A DNA stretch of 64,000 nucleotides from Agromyces terreus (GTDB taxonomy: Bacteria > Actinomycetota > Actinomycetes > Actinomycetales > Microbacteriaceae), in NCBI RefSeq assembly GCF_009749465.1, contig NZ_WBIS01000004.1, positions 1-64,000 of the forward strand, read 5' to 3'. Below, piece by piece: positions 25,544 through 33,163 of the stretch; the stretch's first letter is position 1, and each line of letters opens with the position of its first letter. The notes under the pieces were generated by a model. That model did not search any database, was not told where the DNA came from, and saw nothing but the letters and a program-made list of their open reading frames with translations. The position numbers and the translations under genes were made by a program.

Positions 25544-25605
25544 GGGGCGGGGCGGGGCACGGCATGCGCCGAGCCCGCGGCATCCGCCCCGCGCCGCCGA
25601 CGTCC

Positions 25606-25634
25606 TTGACCCGGTGCCGCGCGTCGTCCACGCT
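25606..25634 (+). promoter_or_regulatory. Promoter for a leaderless membrane-protein gene
   Basis: TTGACC (25606-25611), a 17-base spacer and CACGCT (25629-25634), with ATG 25641 six bases after the -10. This is the clearest leaderless promoter in the window. Confidence 0.6.
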
Positions 25635-25640
25635 GGGCAC

Positions 25641-26027
25641 ATGAGTGCATCGACGAGCGCATCCGTGCGCGGCGCAGCCTTCTGGATCTGCTACGCGGTC
25701 ACCGTGATCAGCGCCGTCGTCAGCATCGCGTTCGCGATCGCGGCGGTCGTCGACGGCGGCGTCGCGGCCGACAACGCGGACGCGCTCTATGCGGCCTCGC
25801 GAAGCACCGCGCTCGTCGTGCTCGTGCTCGTCGCGCCGCTGTTCCGCTCCGACGCCGCACTGCTGGCGCTCGCCGTCGCGATGACGATCGTGCAGGGCAT
25901 CGACGCGTTCGTGGGCGCGGTGCAGGGCGACCTCGGCAAGGCCCTCGGACCCGCGGTGCTCTGCCTCGCCACGATCATCGCGGCCACGTTCCTCGCCCGG
26001 AGCGATCGCATCCGATCGGCGGACTGA
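25641..26027 (+). CDS. Four-TM membrane protein of unknown function
   Basis: 128 residues with four predicted transmembrane segments: AFWICYAVTVISAVVSIAFA, STALVVLVLVAPLF, ALLALAVAMTIVQGIDAFVG and LGPAVLCLATIIAATFLA. No Shine-Dalgarno is seen; the start is placed at ATG 25641 because a TTGACC/CACGCT promoter ends six bases before it. Family not recognised (DUF-like small integral membrane protein). The next gene starts eight bases downstream and is probably on the same transcript. Confidence 0.7.
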   Translation: MSASTSASVRGAAFWICYAVTVISAVVSIAFAIAAVVDGGVAADNADALYAASRSTALVVLVLVAPLFRSDAALLALAVAMTIVQGIDAFVGAVQGDLGKALGPAVLCLATIIAATFLARSDRIRSAD

Positions 26028-26034
26028 CGCGCCC

Positions 26035-26667
26035 ATGCCCCACGAGCACCCCCTGCACGTCGACGTCGAGGCGCGCTGCCTCTGCTGCGGGAGCCTCCAG
26101 CGGTTCCGGTTCGCGTCGCCCTCCGACCAGGTCGTGTGCGAGCACTGCCGCACGCACGGCGGCGACGAGAAGGCGGTGCGGCGCGATCGCGAGCACATCG
26201 CGCTCTGGCGCGGCATCCTCGAGCATCAGGCGGCGGATGCCTCGGCCGCCGCGGCGGCCGCGACACTCTCCCAATCGGAGGCGGCGGCCGAACTCGCCCG
26301 CGTCGCCGCCGAGCGCGACCGGCTGCGCGCCGGCGTGCTCGACGAGAACGACCCCGCGGGTGCGGAACTCAGGCGCTCCCTGCAGGGCGACCTCGTGCGC
26401 CGCGCCGAGCGCGCGACCGCGCTGACCGCGCGCCGTGTCGACAAGGCGATGGTCGCCCTGTGGCGGCTGCAGGCGTTCCACCACCCCGATGCTCGAAAGC
26501 CCGGCGCGTGCACCTGCGGGCGGACGCTCGCGGCCTGCGGCGAGAGCCGGGTGCTCGAGGCGCAGCGGCAGGACATGCTCGACTGGGAGCGCCGGCAACT
26601 GGTGCTGCTGAAGGCCGGCGAGCGGCACGGACTGCCGCCCGAGCACCCCGAGGTCGGCGCGGGCTGA
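26035..26667 (+). CDS. Zinc-ribbon/coiled-coil protein of unknown function
   Basis: 210 residues. The N-terminus has two close cysteine pairs, CLCC (residues 15-18) and CEHC (35-38), typical of a zinc ribbon. Residues 45-145 are a long Ala/Glu/Arg-rich helix, likely a coiled coil (SEAAAELARVAAERDRL). A second Cys/His-rich patch lies at about 148-168 (FHHPDA...CTCGRTLAACGE), followed by a basic helix. Two metal sites flanking a coiled coil suggest a scaffold or nucleic-acid-binding role. The family is unknown to me. It is probably cotranscribed with the preceding membrane-protein gene. Confidence 0.65.
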   Translation: MPHEHPLHVDVEARCLCCGSLQRFRFASPSDQVVCEHCRTHGGDEKAVRRDREHIALWRGILEHQAADASAAAAAATLSQSEAAAELARVAAERDRLRAGVLDENDPAGAELRRSLQGDLVRRAERATALTARRVDKAMVALWRLQAFHHPDARKPGACTCGRTLAACGESRVLEAQRQDMLDWERRQLVLLKAGERHGLPPEHPEVGAG

Positions 26668-26775
26668 CGGGGGCGCCGGGGCGGTGTTGCCCGGGCGGTG
26701 CGGCTCGGGCTCGGGTGCGGGCGCGCCCGGCGCGGCGCGGCTCGGGCTCGCCCGGCTGGGCTCGGCCTCGCTCGC

Positions 26776-27408
26776 TCAGCCGAGCAGGTCTTCGACCCGG
26801 TTCGCCGTCGGCATGCGGAGCCCGTCGAGGGCCACCGCGACGACGTCGTCGGCGATCCGGTCGGCGTCTTCGCCGCCGCCGGGGCGGTACCACTCGACGA
26901 TCGAGTTGATCATGCCGAACGTGAGGCGCGAGACGACGCTCGCGTCGAGGTCGCTGCGCAGTGATCCCTCGGCCTGCGCCTCGGAGACGAGGGCGGTGAC
27001 GCGCTTGTCGAAGGCGCGCCGCCGGGCGAGCGCGAGCCGTTCGACCTCGGTGTTGCCGCGCACGCGCAGCAGCAGCGTCACCGACGGCAGTCGCTCGACG
27101 AGCACGTGCACGGCGCCGCGCAGCACGAGGTCGAGCCGGTCGGCGGCGCGCCCGGTCGAGGCATCCGCCTGCTCCAACACGCCCTCGAGCGCCGACAGCG
27201 CCGAATCGAGCGCCCGATCGAGGATCTCGTCCTTCGACGTGAAGTGGTGGTAGATCGCCGACTTCGACAGCCCGAGCCGATCGGCGAGCACGCCCATCGA
27301 CGTGGCGTCGTAGCCGTACTCGTTGAACGCGGCGACGGCGACGTCGAGGATGCCCTGCTGGTCGTAGCCTGGCCGCCCGCGTCGAAGGGTGTTCTCTGAC
27401 ATCCTCAT
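26776..27408 (-). CDS. paaR: TetR-family repressor of phenylacetate catabolism
   Basis: 210 residues from 27408 (GGGAG upstream); the third codon is also ATG. The N-terminal helix-turn-helix is textbook TetR: GILDVAVAAFNEYGYDATSM, then DRLGLSKSAIYHHFTSKDEIL (residues about 18-62, quoted in parts). The C-terminal half is an all-helical ligand-binding domain (ALARRRAFDKRV, MINSIVEWYRPGG). In actinobacterial Paa clusters the TetR-type PaaR is released by phenylacetyl-CoA. The gene lies beside paaK-paaI-paaABCDE and has a site of the shared operator pattern just before its start, indicating autoregulation. Confidence 0.85.
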   Translation of the reverse strand: MRMSENTLRRGRPGYDQQGILDVAVAAFNEYGYDATSMGVLADRLGLSKSAIYHHFTSKDEILDRALDSALSALEGVLEQADASTGRAADRLDLVLRGAVHVLVERLPSVTLLLRVRGNTEVERLALARRRAFDKRVTALVSEAQAEGSLRSDLDASVVSRLTFGMINSIVEWYRPGGGEDADRIADDVVAVALDGLRMPTANRVEDLLG

Positions 27409-27414
27409 CAGTCT

Positions 27415-27436
27415 CCCACCCGAACGGTCGGTTGGG
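27415..27436. promoter_or_regulatory. PaaR-type operator 3 (paaR itself)
   Basis: CCCACCCGAACGGTCGG then TTGGG, seven bases before the paaR start on the opposite strand. Core CCGAACGGTCGGTT matches the other three sites. It implies autorepression. Confidence 0.65.
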
Positions 27437-27537
27437 CGCGCGCCGCGCCCCCTGCCGCATCCCCGCCGCTCTGCCCCTTGCCCCCTGCCGCACCCCTCCC
27501 GCCACCCCTCCCGCCAGCTCTGCCGCCAGCTCAGCCA

Positions 27538-27616
27538 ATTCAGGAGCGGAGCCGTGTCGCACCCCGCACTGCCGCATATGCTGGCGCGACACGCCTGCGC
27601 GGTCCTGAATTCGCAG
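27538..27616. repeat. 79-bp structured palindromic element, copy 2
   Basis: The outer arms AATTCAGGA and TCCTGAATT and inner arms CGTGTCGC (27553-27560) and GCGACACG (27586-27593) are the same as in copy 1 at 21778-21856. The ends ATTCAGGAGCGGAG and TCCTGAATTCGCAG are identical. The loop has diverged (CATATGCTGG). It lies between divergent genes, so it is not simply a terminator. Confidence 0.9.
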
Positions 27617-27623
27617 ATCTGGG

Positions 27624-27690
27624 GCGGATGCCGCGGGCGGGCGGATGCCGCGGGGCGGGCGGATGCCGCGGGGCGGATGCCGCGGGGCGG
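27624..27690. repeat. Tandem GCGGATGCCGCGGGG repeats, intergenic
   Basis: Four units begin at 27624, 27641, 27659 and 27673, with periods 17, 18 and 14. The unit is GCGGATGCCGCGGGGCGG. The same heptamer-bearing unit is amplified in coding regions at 9317 and 25427. Confidence 0.9.
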
Positions 27691-27728
27691 CGAGGTTCGG
27701 TGTCGGCGGTGGCTGGCAGACTGACGAC

Positions 27729-28412
27729 GTGACGAAGCAGATCGGAACCCCGGGCGGCACGCCGGAACGCCCGGCGGTGTTCTTCGCCGATGCGGCGGAG
27801 TTCCGCGCCTGGCTCGAGGCCAACCACGACACGGCCGCCGAGCTCTGGATGGGCCTCTTCAAGAAGCACGTCGAGCCGCAGGGCCTCACGTGGGCCGACG
27901 CCGTGCCCGAGGCGCTGTGCTTCGGCTGGATCGACTCCGTCTCGCAGCGCATCGACGACGACGCGCGGCGGCAGCGGTGGTCGCCGCGCAAGTCGACGAG
28001 CATCTGGTCGGCGGTGAACATCGCGCATGTCGAACGGCTCGTCGCCGAGGGGCGCATGCGTCCGCCGGGGCTCGCGGCCTACGAGCGCCGTCGCGCCGAC
28101 CGCTCGGGCGTCTACTCGCACGAGAACGACGAACGGCAACTGCCCGACGAGGCGGTGGCGCGGCTCGAGGCCGACGCCGCGGCATCCGCGTTCTGGCTGG
28201 CGGCCACGCCGACCTACCGACGCGTCGTCACGCACTGGATGCTGTCGGCGAAGCAGGAGGCGACCCGCGAGCGCCGGCTCGTGCAGCTCATCGACGACAG
28301 TGCGGCGGGGCGGCTCGTGTCGTTCCAGCGGTACGGCGAGACGCCCAAGTGGGTCGAGCGCGCCGCGCAGGCGGCCCGCGACGCGGGCGGGCCGTCGACG
28401 TCGATCGAGTAG
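27729..28412 (+). CDS. YdeI/OmpD-associated-family protein
   Basis: 227 residues from GTG 27729. CAGACT lies six bases upstream, so the gene is probably leaderless. The YdeI/OmdA (COG4430-type) hallmarks are ELWMGLFKKH, ALCFGWIDSVSQRID, RRQRWSPRKSTSIWSAVN, and a C-terminal RRLVQLIDDSAAGR helix. Family members are often described as bacteriocin-protection or DUF1905-associated proteins, but their biochemical role is not established. A second, shorter relative starts at 60717. Confidence 0.85.
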   Translation: MTKQIGTPGGTPERPAVFFADAAEFRAWLEANHDTAAELWMGLFKKHVEPQGLTWADAVPEALCFGWIDSVSQRIDDDARRQRWSPRKSTSIWSAVNIAHVERLVAEGRMRPPGLAAYERRRADRSGVYSHENDERQLPDEAVARLEADAAASAFWLAATPTYRRVVTHWMLSAKQEATRERRLVQLIDDSAAGRLVSFQRYGETPKWVERAAQAARDAGGPSTSIE

Positions 28413-28439
28413 CGACGCGCGGCGGGATTCCATGGGCTC

Positions 28440-28523
28440 GGTCTCGAGACGGCTCGGTCTCGAGACGGCTCCTTCGTCGCCTCCTCGACCGGCGGGAGGG
28501 CACCGCCTCCTCGACCGGCGGGC
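28440..28523. repeat. Intergenic copy of the GGTCTCGAGAC...CTCCTCGACCGGCGG element
   Basis: Two copies of GGTCTCGAGACGGCTC stand in tandem (28440 and about 28455). They are followed by CTTCGTCGCCTCCTCGACCGGCGGG and a second GCCTCCTCGACCGGCGGG; each part is given in pieces of at most 25 bases split here as CTTCGTCG and CCTCCTCGACCGGCGGG. It lies between the convergent YdeI-like gene and paaK and touches the paaK stop. Confidence 0.85.
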
Positions 28524-28525
28524 GG

Positions 28526-29875
28526 TCAGCGCAGGTCGTAGACGCGCTTGTACTTGCCCTCGCTGCGCGGCAGCGTGCCGGGCTCCTCGAGCTGCACCTC
28601 GACGGTCGAGCCGATGAGTACCTTGATCTTCTTCGCGAGCACGACGGATGCCGCCTCGCAGGTCTCGCGCGAGAGGTCGGGGTGGCGTTCGATGCGCACC
28701 TTCATAGTGTCCATGCGCCCGGCCTTCGACAGCTCGAGGATGAAGTGCGGGGTGAGCGTCTCGATGCCGAGCACGATCTCCTCGATCTGCGTCGGGAACA
28801 GGTTGACGCCGCGCAGGATGATCATGTCGTCGTTGCGGCCGGTGATCTTCTCGATGCGGCGCATCGCGGGGCGCGCGGTGCCGGGCAGCAGGCGGGTGAG
28901 GTCGCGCGTGCGGTAGCGGATGACCGGGAACGCCTCCTTCGTGAGCGACGTGAACACGAGCTCGCCCATCTCGCCGTCGGCGAGCACGTCGCCCGTGTCG
29001 CCGTCGATGATCTCGGGCAGGAAGTGGTCCTCCCAGATGTGGGGGCCGTCCTTCGTCTCGAGGCACTCGTTGCCGACGCCCGGGCCCATGACCTCGCTGA
29101 GGCCGTAGATGTCGAGCGCGTCGATGCCGAGGCGATCCTCGAGCTCGTGGCGCATCTCGTTGGTCCAGGGCTCGGCGCCGAGCACGGCGACCTTGAGCGA
29201 GGTCGAGCGCGGGTCGATGCCGGCCTCGACCATGGCGTCGGCGATCGTGAGCAGGTAGCTCGGCGTGCAGAGGATCGCGTCGGGCTCGAAGTCCGTGATG
29301 AGCTGCACCTGGCGCGCGGTCTGCCCGCCCGACATCGGGATCACGGTCGCGCCGAGCGCCTCGATGCCGGCGTGCGCGCCGAGTCCTCCCGTGAAGAGGC
29401 CGTACCCGTAGGCGTTGTGCACCTTCATGCCCGGGCGGATGCCGCTCGCGCGGAGCGAGCGCGCGATGAGCTGCGCCCAGCGTTCGAGGTCGCCCTTCGT
29501 GTAGCCGACGACGGTGGGCCGGCCGGTGGTGCCGCTCGAGGCGTGGATGCGGGCGACCTGCTCCATGGGCACGGCGAACATGCCGAACGGGTAGGTCTCG
29601 CGCAGGTCGGCCTTGGTCGTGAACGGCAGCTTCGAGACATCCGCCAGCGTCGTGATGTCGTCGGGGTGCACGCCCGCCTCGTCGAACTTGCGCGTGTAGA
29701 GCGGCACGTTCGCGTACGCGTGGCGCACGGTCTGCTGCAGGCGCTCGAGCTGGAGGGCCTCGAGTTCGGCTCGCGACATCCGCTCTTCGAGGTCGAGAGC
29801 GTCGGATGCCGCGGGCGCGAGGCCCGAGACGCTGGGGGCCGTGATCGCGGTGGGGGAGAGGGTCGTCATCGACAC
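28526..29875 (-). CDS. paaK: Phenylacetate-CoA ligase
   Basis: 449 residues from GTG 29875 with AGGAG six bases upstream; ATG 29869 is in frame. Adenylate-forming enzyme motifs: ASSGTTGRPTVVGYTKGD (residues about 111-128), LCTPSYLL, YGLSEVMGPGVG (A5), then RYRTRDL and the C-terminal GRNDDMIILRGVNLFPTQIE, with EGKYKRVYDLR at the end. The enzyme activates phenylacetate with ATP and CoA, the first committed step. It is downstream of paaI on the same strand; a 147-base gap with a hexanucleotide repeat and an imperfect hairpin lies between. Confidence 0.95.
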   Translation of the reverse strand: MSMTTLSPTAITAPSVSGLAPAASDALDLEERMSRAELEALQLERLQQTVRHAYANVPLYTRKFDEAGVHPDDITTLADVSKLPFTTKADLRETYPFGMFAVPMEQVARIHASSGTTGRPTVVGYTKGDLERWAQLIARSLRASGIRPGMKVHNAYGYGLFTGGLGAHAGIEALGATVIPMSGGQTARQVQLITDFEPDAILCTPSYLLTIADAMVEAGIDPRSTSLKVAVLGAEPWTNEMRHELEDRLGIDALDIYGLSEVMGPGVGNECLETKDGPHIWEDHFLPEIIDGDTGDVLADGEMGELVFTSLTKEAFPVIRYRTRDLTRLLPGTARPAMRRIEKITGRNDDMIILRGVNLFPTQIEEIVLGIETLTPHFILELSKAGRMDTMKVRIERHPDLSRETCEAASVVLAKKIKVLIGSTVEVQLEEPGTLPRSEGKYKRVYDLR

Positions 29876-29903
29876 GTGGTGCTCCTGTGGTTTGTGCTGG
29901 AGT

Positions 29904-29939
29904 CGAGTTGCCCGACTTTGTGCAAAGTTCGGCGACTCG
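29904..29939. repeat. Imperfect hairpin just upstream of paaK
   Basis: CGAGTTGCCCGACTTT (29904-29919) can pair with AAAGTTCGGCGACTCG (29924-29939) at 13 of 16 positions around a GTGC loop. It lies in the paaK leader, about 28 bases before its start. Confidence 0.65.
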
Positions 29940-29941
29940 GT

Positions 29942-29995
29942 GGTTGCGGTTGCGGTTGCGGTTGCGGTTGCGGTTGCGGCTGCGGTTGCGGTTGC
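29942..29995. repeat. GGTTGC hexanucleotide repeat, nine units
   Basis: Eight GGTTGC units and one GGCTGC (unit 7) stand in perfect tandem over 54 bases. They lie between paaI and paaK in their common leader. Length change by slippage would alter spacing without affecting either protein. Confidence 0.95.
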
Positions 29996-30022
29996 GTCGG
30001 CAGGCGGCCCGGCGGGCGCGGG

Positions 30023-30496
30023 TCAGAAGCTGCGGTTGGTCGAGATCGATCGGCCGCGGAACTCGGCGACCGGGTCGCCGTGCTCGTCGACGACCGAGAC
30101 GTCGTAGAGGCCGGTGCGGCCGCTGCGCCTGCGCCGTACGGCGGTGGCGGTGAGCGTCTGCCCGGCGACGGTCGACTTGAGGAACGTGATGTCGGCGCCC
30201 GCGGCGACGGTGACGCGGTCGTCTTCGTTGCACGCGATCGCGAAGGCCGTGTCGGCGAGGGCGAAGACGAGGCCGCCGTGCGTGATGGCGAACCCGTTCG
30301 TCATGTCGTCGCGCACGCGCATCGAGACGACGGCGTGGCCCGGATCGTCGCGCTCGACCCGCATGCCGAGGGCGGCGGAGGCCCGGTCGCGCTGCATCAT
30401 CGTGCGCGCGTGCTCGCCCGCAGGCGGCGCAGGCGGCGCGTGCTCGCCGGCAGGCGTGGCGGGGTTCGGGTCGACGGCCGTCGCGGCATCCGTCAT
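30023..30496 (-). CDS. paaI: Hydroxyphenylacetyl-CoA / phenylacetyl-CoA thioesterase
   Basis: 157 residues from ATG 30496, with GAGGAGC upstream. After a low-complexity N-terminus (PATPAGEHAPPAPPAGEHA), the hotdog fold begins near residue 38. The PaaI signature NGFAITHGGLVFALADTAFA (residues about 67-86) contains the H-G-G and the catalytic Asp/Glu position; FLKSTVAGQTLTATA and the final GRSISTNRSF strand follow. PaaI removes CoA from dead-end or toxic thioesters and prevents CoA sequestration. It is divergent from paaA and shares that control region. Confidence 0.92.
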   Translation of the reverse strand: MTDAATAVDPNPATPAGEHAPPAPPAGEHARTMMQRDRASAALGMRVERDDPGHAVVSMRVRDDMTNGFAITHGGLVFALADTAFAIACNEDDRVTVAAGADITFLKSTVAGQTLTATAVRRRRSGRTGLYDVSVVDEHGDPVAEFRGRSISTNRSF

Positions 30497-30546
30497 CTGA
30501 AGCTCCTCGTCGAGTCGATGCGTCCAGGTCATGCGTCGGTGCGTCG

Positions 30547-30576
30547 TTGCCGTCGCGCCTGATCTCAGCATATACT
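30547..30576 (+). promoter_or_regulatory. Promoter of paaABCDE
   Basis: TTGCCG (30547-30552), an 18-base spacer and TATACT (30571-30576) form a good housekeeping promoter. The -10 overlaps the PaaR-type operator by three bases. The start codon of paaA is about 100 bases downstream. Confidence 0.65.
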
Positions 30577-30595
30577 AACTGAACGATCGGTTGGT
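30574..30595. promoter_or_regulatory. PaaR-type operator 4 (paaA / paaI-paaK)
   Basis: ACTAACTGAACGATCGG then TTGGT fits the recalled Corynebacterium PaaR operator at all but two informative positions. It overlaps the paaA -10. Being between divergent paaI and paaA it could repress both directions. Confidence 0.75.
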
Positions 30596-30679
30596 ATTGT
30601 TCTCGTGGCCCGACGGCCGCGAGAACGGGTTCTCACGAGAATCGGATGCCGCCGCACCCGCGAACAACAGGAGTCGACG

Positions 30680-31669
30680 ATGACCTCACCCGCTGACCTC
30701 AGCGCGGTCGAACGCGAGCGCACCCCCGAGGAGGCGCAGTTCGACGACCTCATCGCCGCGGACTCGCGCATCGAGCCCCGCGACTGGATGCCCGACGCGT
30801 ACCGCAAGACGCTGATCCGCCAGATCAGCCAGCACGCGCACAGCGAGATCATCGGCATGCAGCCCGAGTCGAACTGGATCACGCGCGCACCGAGCCTCAA
30901 GCGCAAGGCGATCCTCATGGCCAAGGTGCAGGACGAAGCGGGCCACGGGCTCTACCTCTACTCCGCCGCGCAGACGCTCGGCATCACACGCGACGAGATG
31001 ATGGCCCAGCTCATCGAGGGCCGCGCCCGCTACTCGTCGATCTTCAACTACCCCACGCCCACTTGGGCCGACATGGGGGCCATCGGATGGCTCGTCGACG
31101 GCGCCGCGATCTGCAACCAGGTGCCGCTCTGCCGTGCCTCGTACGGGCCGTACGGTCGCGCGATGGTGCGCATCTGCAAGGAGGAGTCGTTCCACCAACG
31201 GCAGGGCTTCGAGATCCTGCTCGAGCTCATGCAGGGCACCGACGAGCAGCGGCAGATGGCGCAGGATGCGGTGAACCGCTGGTACTGGCCCGCCCTGCAG
31301 ATGTTCGGGCCGCCCGACGACCAGTCGCCGAACTCGGCCCAGTCGATGGCGTGGAACATCAAGCGCTTCTCGAACGACGAACTGCGCCAGCGCTTCGTCG
31401 GCATGCTCGTGCCCCAGGCCGAGGTCATGGGCGTCACGCTGCCCGACCCCGCGCTGAAGTGGAACGACGAGACCGGCCGGTACGACATGAGCGAGATCGA
31501 CTGGACCGAGTTCGAGGAGGTGCTCGCCGGTCGCGGGCCGGCGAACGCCGAGCGCATCCGCCGCCGCCGCGAGGCCCACGAGGAGGGCGCCTGGGTGCGC
31601 GAGGCCGCGGCCGAGTACGCCCGCAAGCAGGCGGAGCGTCAGCTCGCGGCATCCGGGGCGGTGGCCTGA
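30680..31669 (+). CDS. paaA: 1,2-phenylacetyl-CoA epoxidase catalytic subunit A
   Basis: 329 residues from ATG 30680 with CAGGAG upstream, slightly longer than the usual 310. The di-iron carboxylate sites are seen as the first helix [11 protein letters not shown] region, [13 protein letters not shown] (E-x-x-H), and [12 protein letters not shown] (second E-x-x-H). PaaA carries the di-iron centre that epoxidises the ring of phenylacetyl-CoA in complex with PaaC, PaaB and the reductase PaaE. It heads paaABCDE and is directly behind a PaaR-controlled promoter. Confidence 0.96.
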   Translation: MTSPADLSAVERERTPEEAQFDDLIAADSRIEPRDWMPDAYRKTLIRQISQHAHSEIIGMQPESNWITRAPSLKRKAILMAKVQDEAGHGLYLYSAAQTLGITRDEMMAQLIEGRARYSSIFNYPTPTWADMGAIGWLVDGAAICNQVPLCRASYGPYGRAMVRICKEESFHQRQGFEILLELMQGTDEQRQMAQDAVNRWYWPALQMFGPPDDQSPNSAQSMAWNIKRFSNDELRQRFVGMLVPQAEVMGVTLPDPALKWNDETGRYDMSEIDWTEFEEVLAGRGPANAERIRRRREAHEEGAWVREAAAEYARKQAERQLAASGAVA

Positions 31670-31759
31670 TGCGCACCGCGCCCACCCGCGTGCCCGCCCT
31701 CGCGCCCGTGCCCGCCCCCTCGCCCGCCCTCGCGCCCGGCCTCAACACGTTTTCGGCGC

Positions 31760-31815
31760 CTGAGTGCCGAATCGGTGCGGCCGATCGGGCACTCTCACGC
31801 CGATTCGGCACTCAG
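31760..31815. repeat. Perfect 16-bp-arm hairpin inside the paaA-paaB gap
   Basis: CTGAGTGCCGAATCGG (31760-31775) pairs perfectly with CCGATTCGGCACTCAG (31800-31815). The gap itself is 166 bases, unusual for this otherwise overlapping operon. The paaB ribosome binding site (GCAGGAG) follows 7 bases later. Confidence 0.9.
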
Positions 31816-31835
31816 ACGATGGCAGGAGCAACACG

Positions 31836-32141
31836 ATGAGCACCCCCGGCGAGATGGGGACCGAGCCCTGGCCCCTGTGGGAGGTCTTCGTGCGCGCCAA
31901 CCGCGGCCTGAGCCACGTGCACGTCGGCTCGCTGCACGCGCCCGACCCCGACATGGCCGTGCGCAACGCGCGCGACCTCTACACGCGACGCAACGAGGGC
32001 GTGTCGATCTGGGTCGTGCCCGCCGACGCGATCACGACGAGCGACCCCGACGCGAAGGGCGCCTTCTTCGAGAGCCCCGCCGGCAAGAACTACCGGCACG
32101 CCGTGTACTACACGAAGAGCGAAGGGGTGAAGCACCTGTGA
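31836..32141 (+). CDS. paaB: Phenylacetyl-CoA epoxidase subunit B
   Basis: 101 residues from ATG 31836 with GCAGGAG upstream. It matches the short PaaB family: WPLWEVFVRANRGLSHVHVG at the start, MAVRNARDLYTRRNEGVSIWVV in the middle (quoted in two parts: MAVRNARDLYTRR and NEGVSIWVV), and the YYTKSEGVKHL end. PaaB has no active site; it bridges PaaA-PaaC complexes. Its stop overlaps the paaC GTG (GTGA). Confidence 0.95.
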   Translation: MSTPGEMGTEPWPLWEVFVRANRGLSHVHVGSLHAPDPDMAVRNARDLYTRRNEGVSIWVVPADAITTSDPDAKGAFFESPAGKNYRHAVYYTKSEGVKHL

Positions 32142-33163
32142 GCGTCGAGACCGGCGGTCGAGGAGTGAGCGCCAGCGAGCGTCTCGAGACCCCGCACGAG
32201 GATCTCGAGACGCCTCCTTCGTCGGCTCCTCGATCGGCGGGGGAGACGCCTCCTTCGTCGGCTCCTCGATCGGCGGGGGTGACGCCTCCTTCGTCGGCTC
32301 CTCGATCGGCGGAGGATGCGCACGATGTGCACGGCTCCGTCACCGTCGACGAGCTCGCGCTCGCCGAGGAGCTCGCGGGCTCCGGCATCACCGGTGCGGG
32401 CCGGGTCGCCTCGGCGGATGCCGCGGAGTACGCGATGCGGCTCGGCGACGACGCCCTCGTGCTCGCCCAGCAACTCGGCATGTGGATCACGCGTGCCCCC
32501 GAGCTCGAAGAGGACGTCGCCCTCGGCAACATCGGCCTCGACCTCATCGGCCACGCCCGCTCGCTGCTGCACTACGCGGGCACCGCGACCGGACGCAGCG
32601 AAGACGACCTGGCGTACTGGCGGGGCGAGCCCGAGTTCCGCAACGCGTGGCTGTTCGAGCAGCCGAACGGCGACTTCGCGCACACGATCGCGCGGCAGCT
32701 CGTCGCCTCCCTGTACCTGTACGAGCTCTACGGCGCCCTCGAAGAGTCGGCCGACGAGACGATCGCGGCGATCGCGGCGAAGTCGGTCAAGGAGGTCGAC
32801 TACCACCGCGACCACGCCGTGCAGTGGGTGCTGCGCCTCGCGGGCGGTACCGACGAGTCGCGTCGCCGCATGATCCTCGCCGTGACCGACACGTGGCCGT
32901 ACGTCGACGAGCTCTTCGTCGACGACGAGCTCGTCACGCGTCTCGCCGCCGACGGCGTCGCCGTGCTGCCGTCGACGCTGCGTCCCGCGTTCGAGGCGGC
33001 GGTCGACGCCGTGTTCACCGAGGCCGGACTCGAACGGCCGACGGGGCGCACCGCGTTCATCGCGTCCGGTGGGGGAAGAGCGGGCCGGCACACCGAGCAC
33101 CTCGGCCCGCTGCTCGCCGAGATGCAGGTGCTCGCGCGTTCGCACCCGGGGGCATCGTGGTGA
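32138..33163 (+). CDS. paaC: Phenylacetyl-CoA epoxidase subunit C with repeat-encoded extension
   Basis: 341 residues from GTG 32138, against about 250 for typical PaaC. The conserved part starts at about residue 90 (AEYAMRLGDDALVLAQQLGM, then ELEEDVALGNIGLDLIG, EQPNGDFAHTIARQ, and the end HTEHLGPLLAEMQVLARS). PaaC is the inactive partner of PaaA, binding substrate and stabilising it. Residues 1-60 are GRGVSASERLETP and three TPPSSAPRSAG units encoded by 36-bp repeats. An alternative start at GTG 32327, with GGAGGA 10 bases before it, would skip the repeats and give 278 residues. Confidence 0.93.
   Translation: MSVETGGRGVSASERLETPHEDLETPPSSAPRSAGETPPSSAPRSAGVTPPSSAPRSAEDAHDVHGSVTVDELALAEELAGSGITGAGRVASADAAEYAMRLGDDALVLAQQLGMWITRAPELEEDVALGNIGLDLIGHARSLLHYAGTATGRSEDDLAYWRGEPEFRNAWLFEQPNGDFAHTIARQLVASLYLYELYGALEESADETIAAIAAKSVKEVDYHRDHAVQWVLRLAGGTDESRRRMILAVTDTWPYVDELFVDDELVTRLAADGVAVLPSTLRPAFEAAVDAVFTEAGLERPTGRTAFIASGGGRAGRHTEHLGPLLAEMQVLARSHPGASW
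32209..32316 (+). repeat. 36-bp tandem repeat (3 units) at the start of paaC
   Basis: Units begin at 32209, 32245 and 32281. The unit contains GACGCCTCCTTCGTCGG and CTCCTCGATCGGCGGGGG. Just upstream an inverted copy reads CCGGCGGTCGAGGAGTG ... GCGTCTCGAGACC (about 32153-32191). Period 36 preserves the frame and encodes TPPSSAPRSAG(E/V). Confidence 0.95.

Noticed and set aside
29942-29995. Telomere-like or integration repeat
   Set aside because: The GGTTGC run is short, has no integrase or origin nearby, and lies in an operon leader; a simple slippage repeat explains it.
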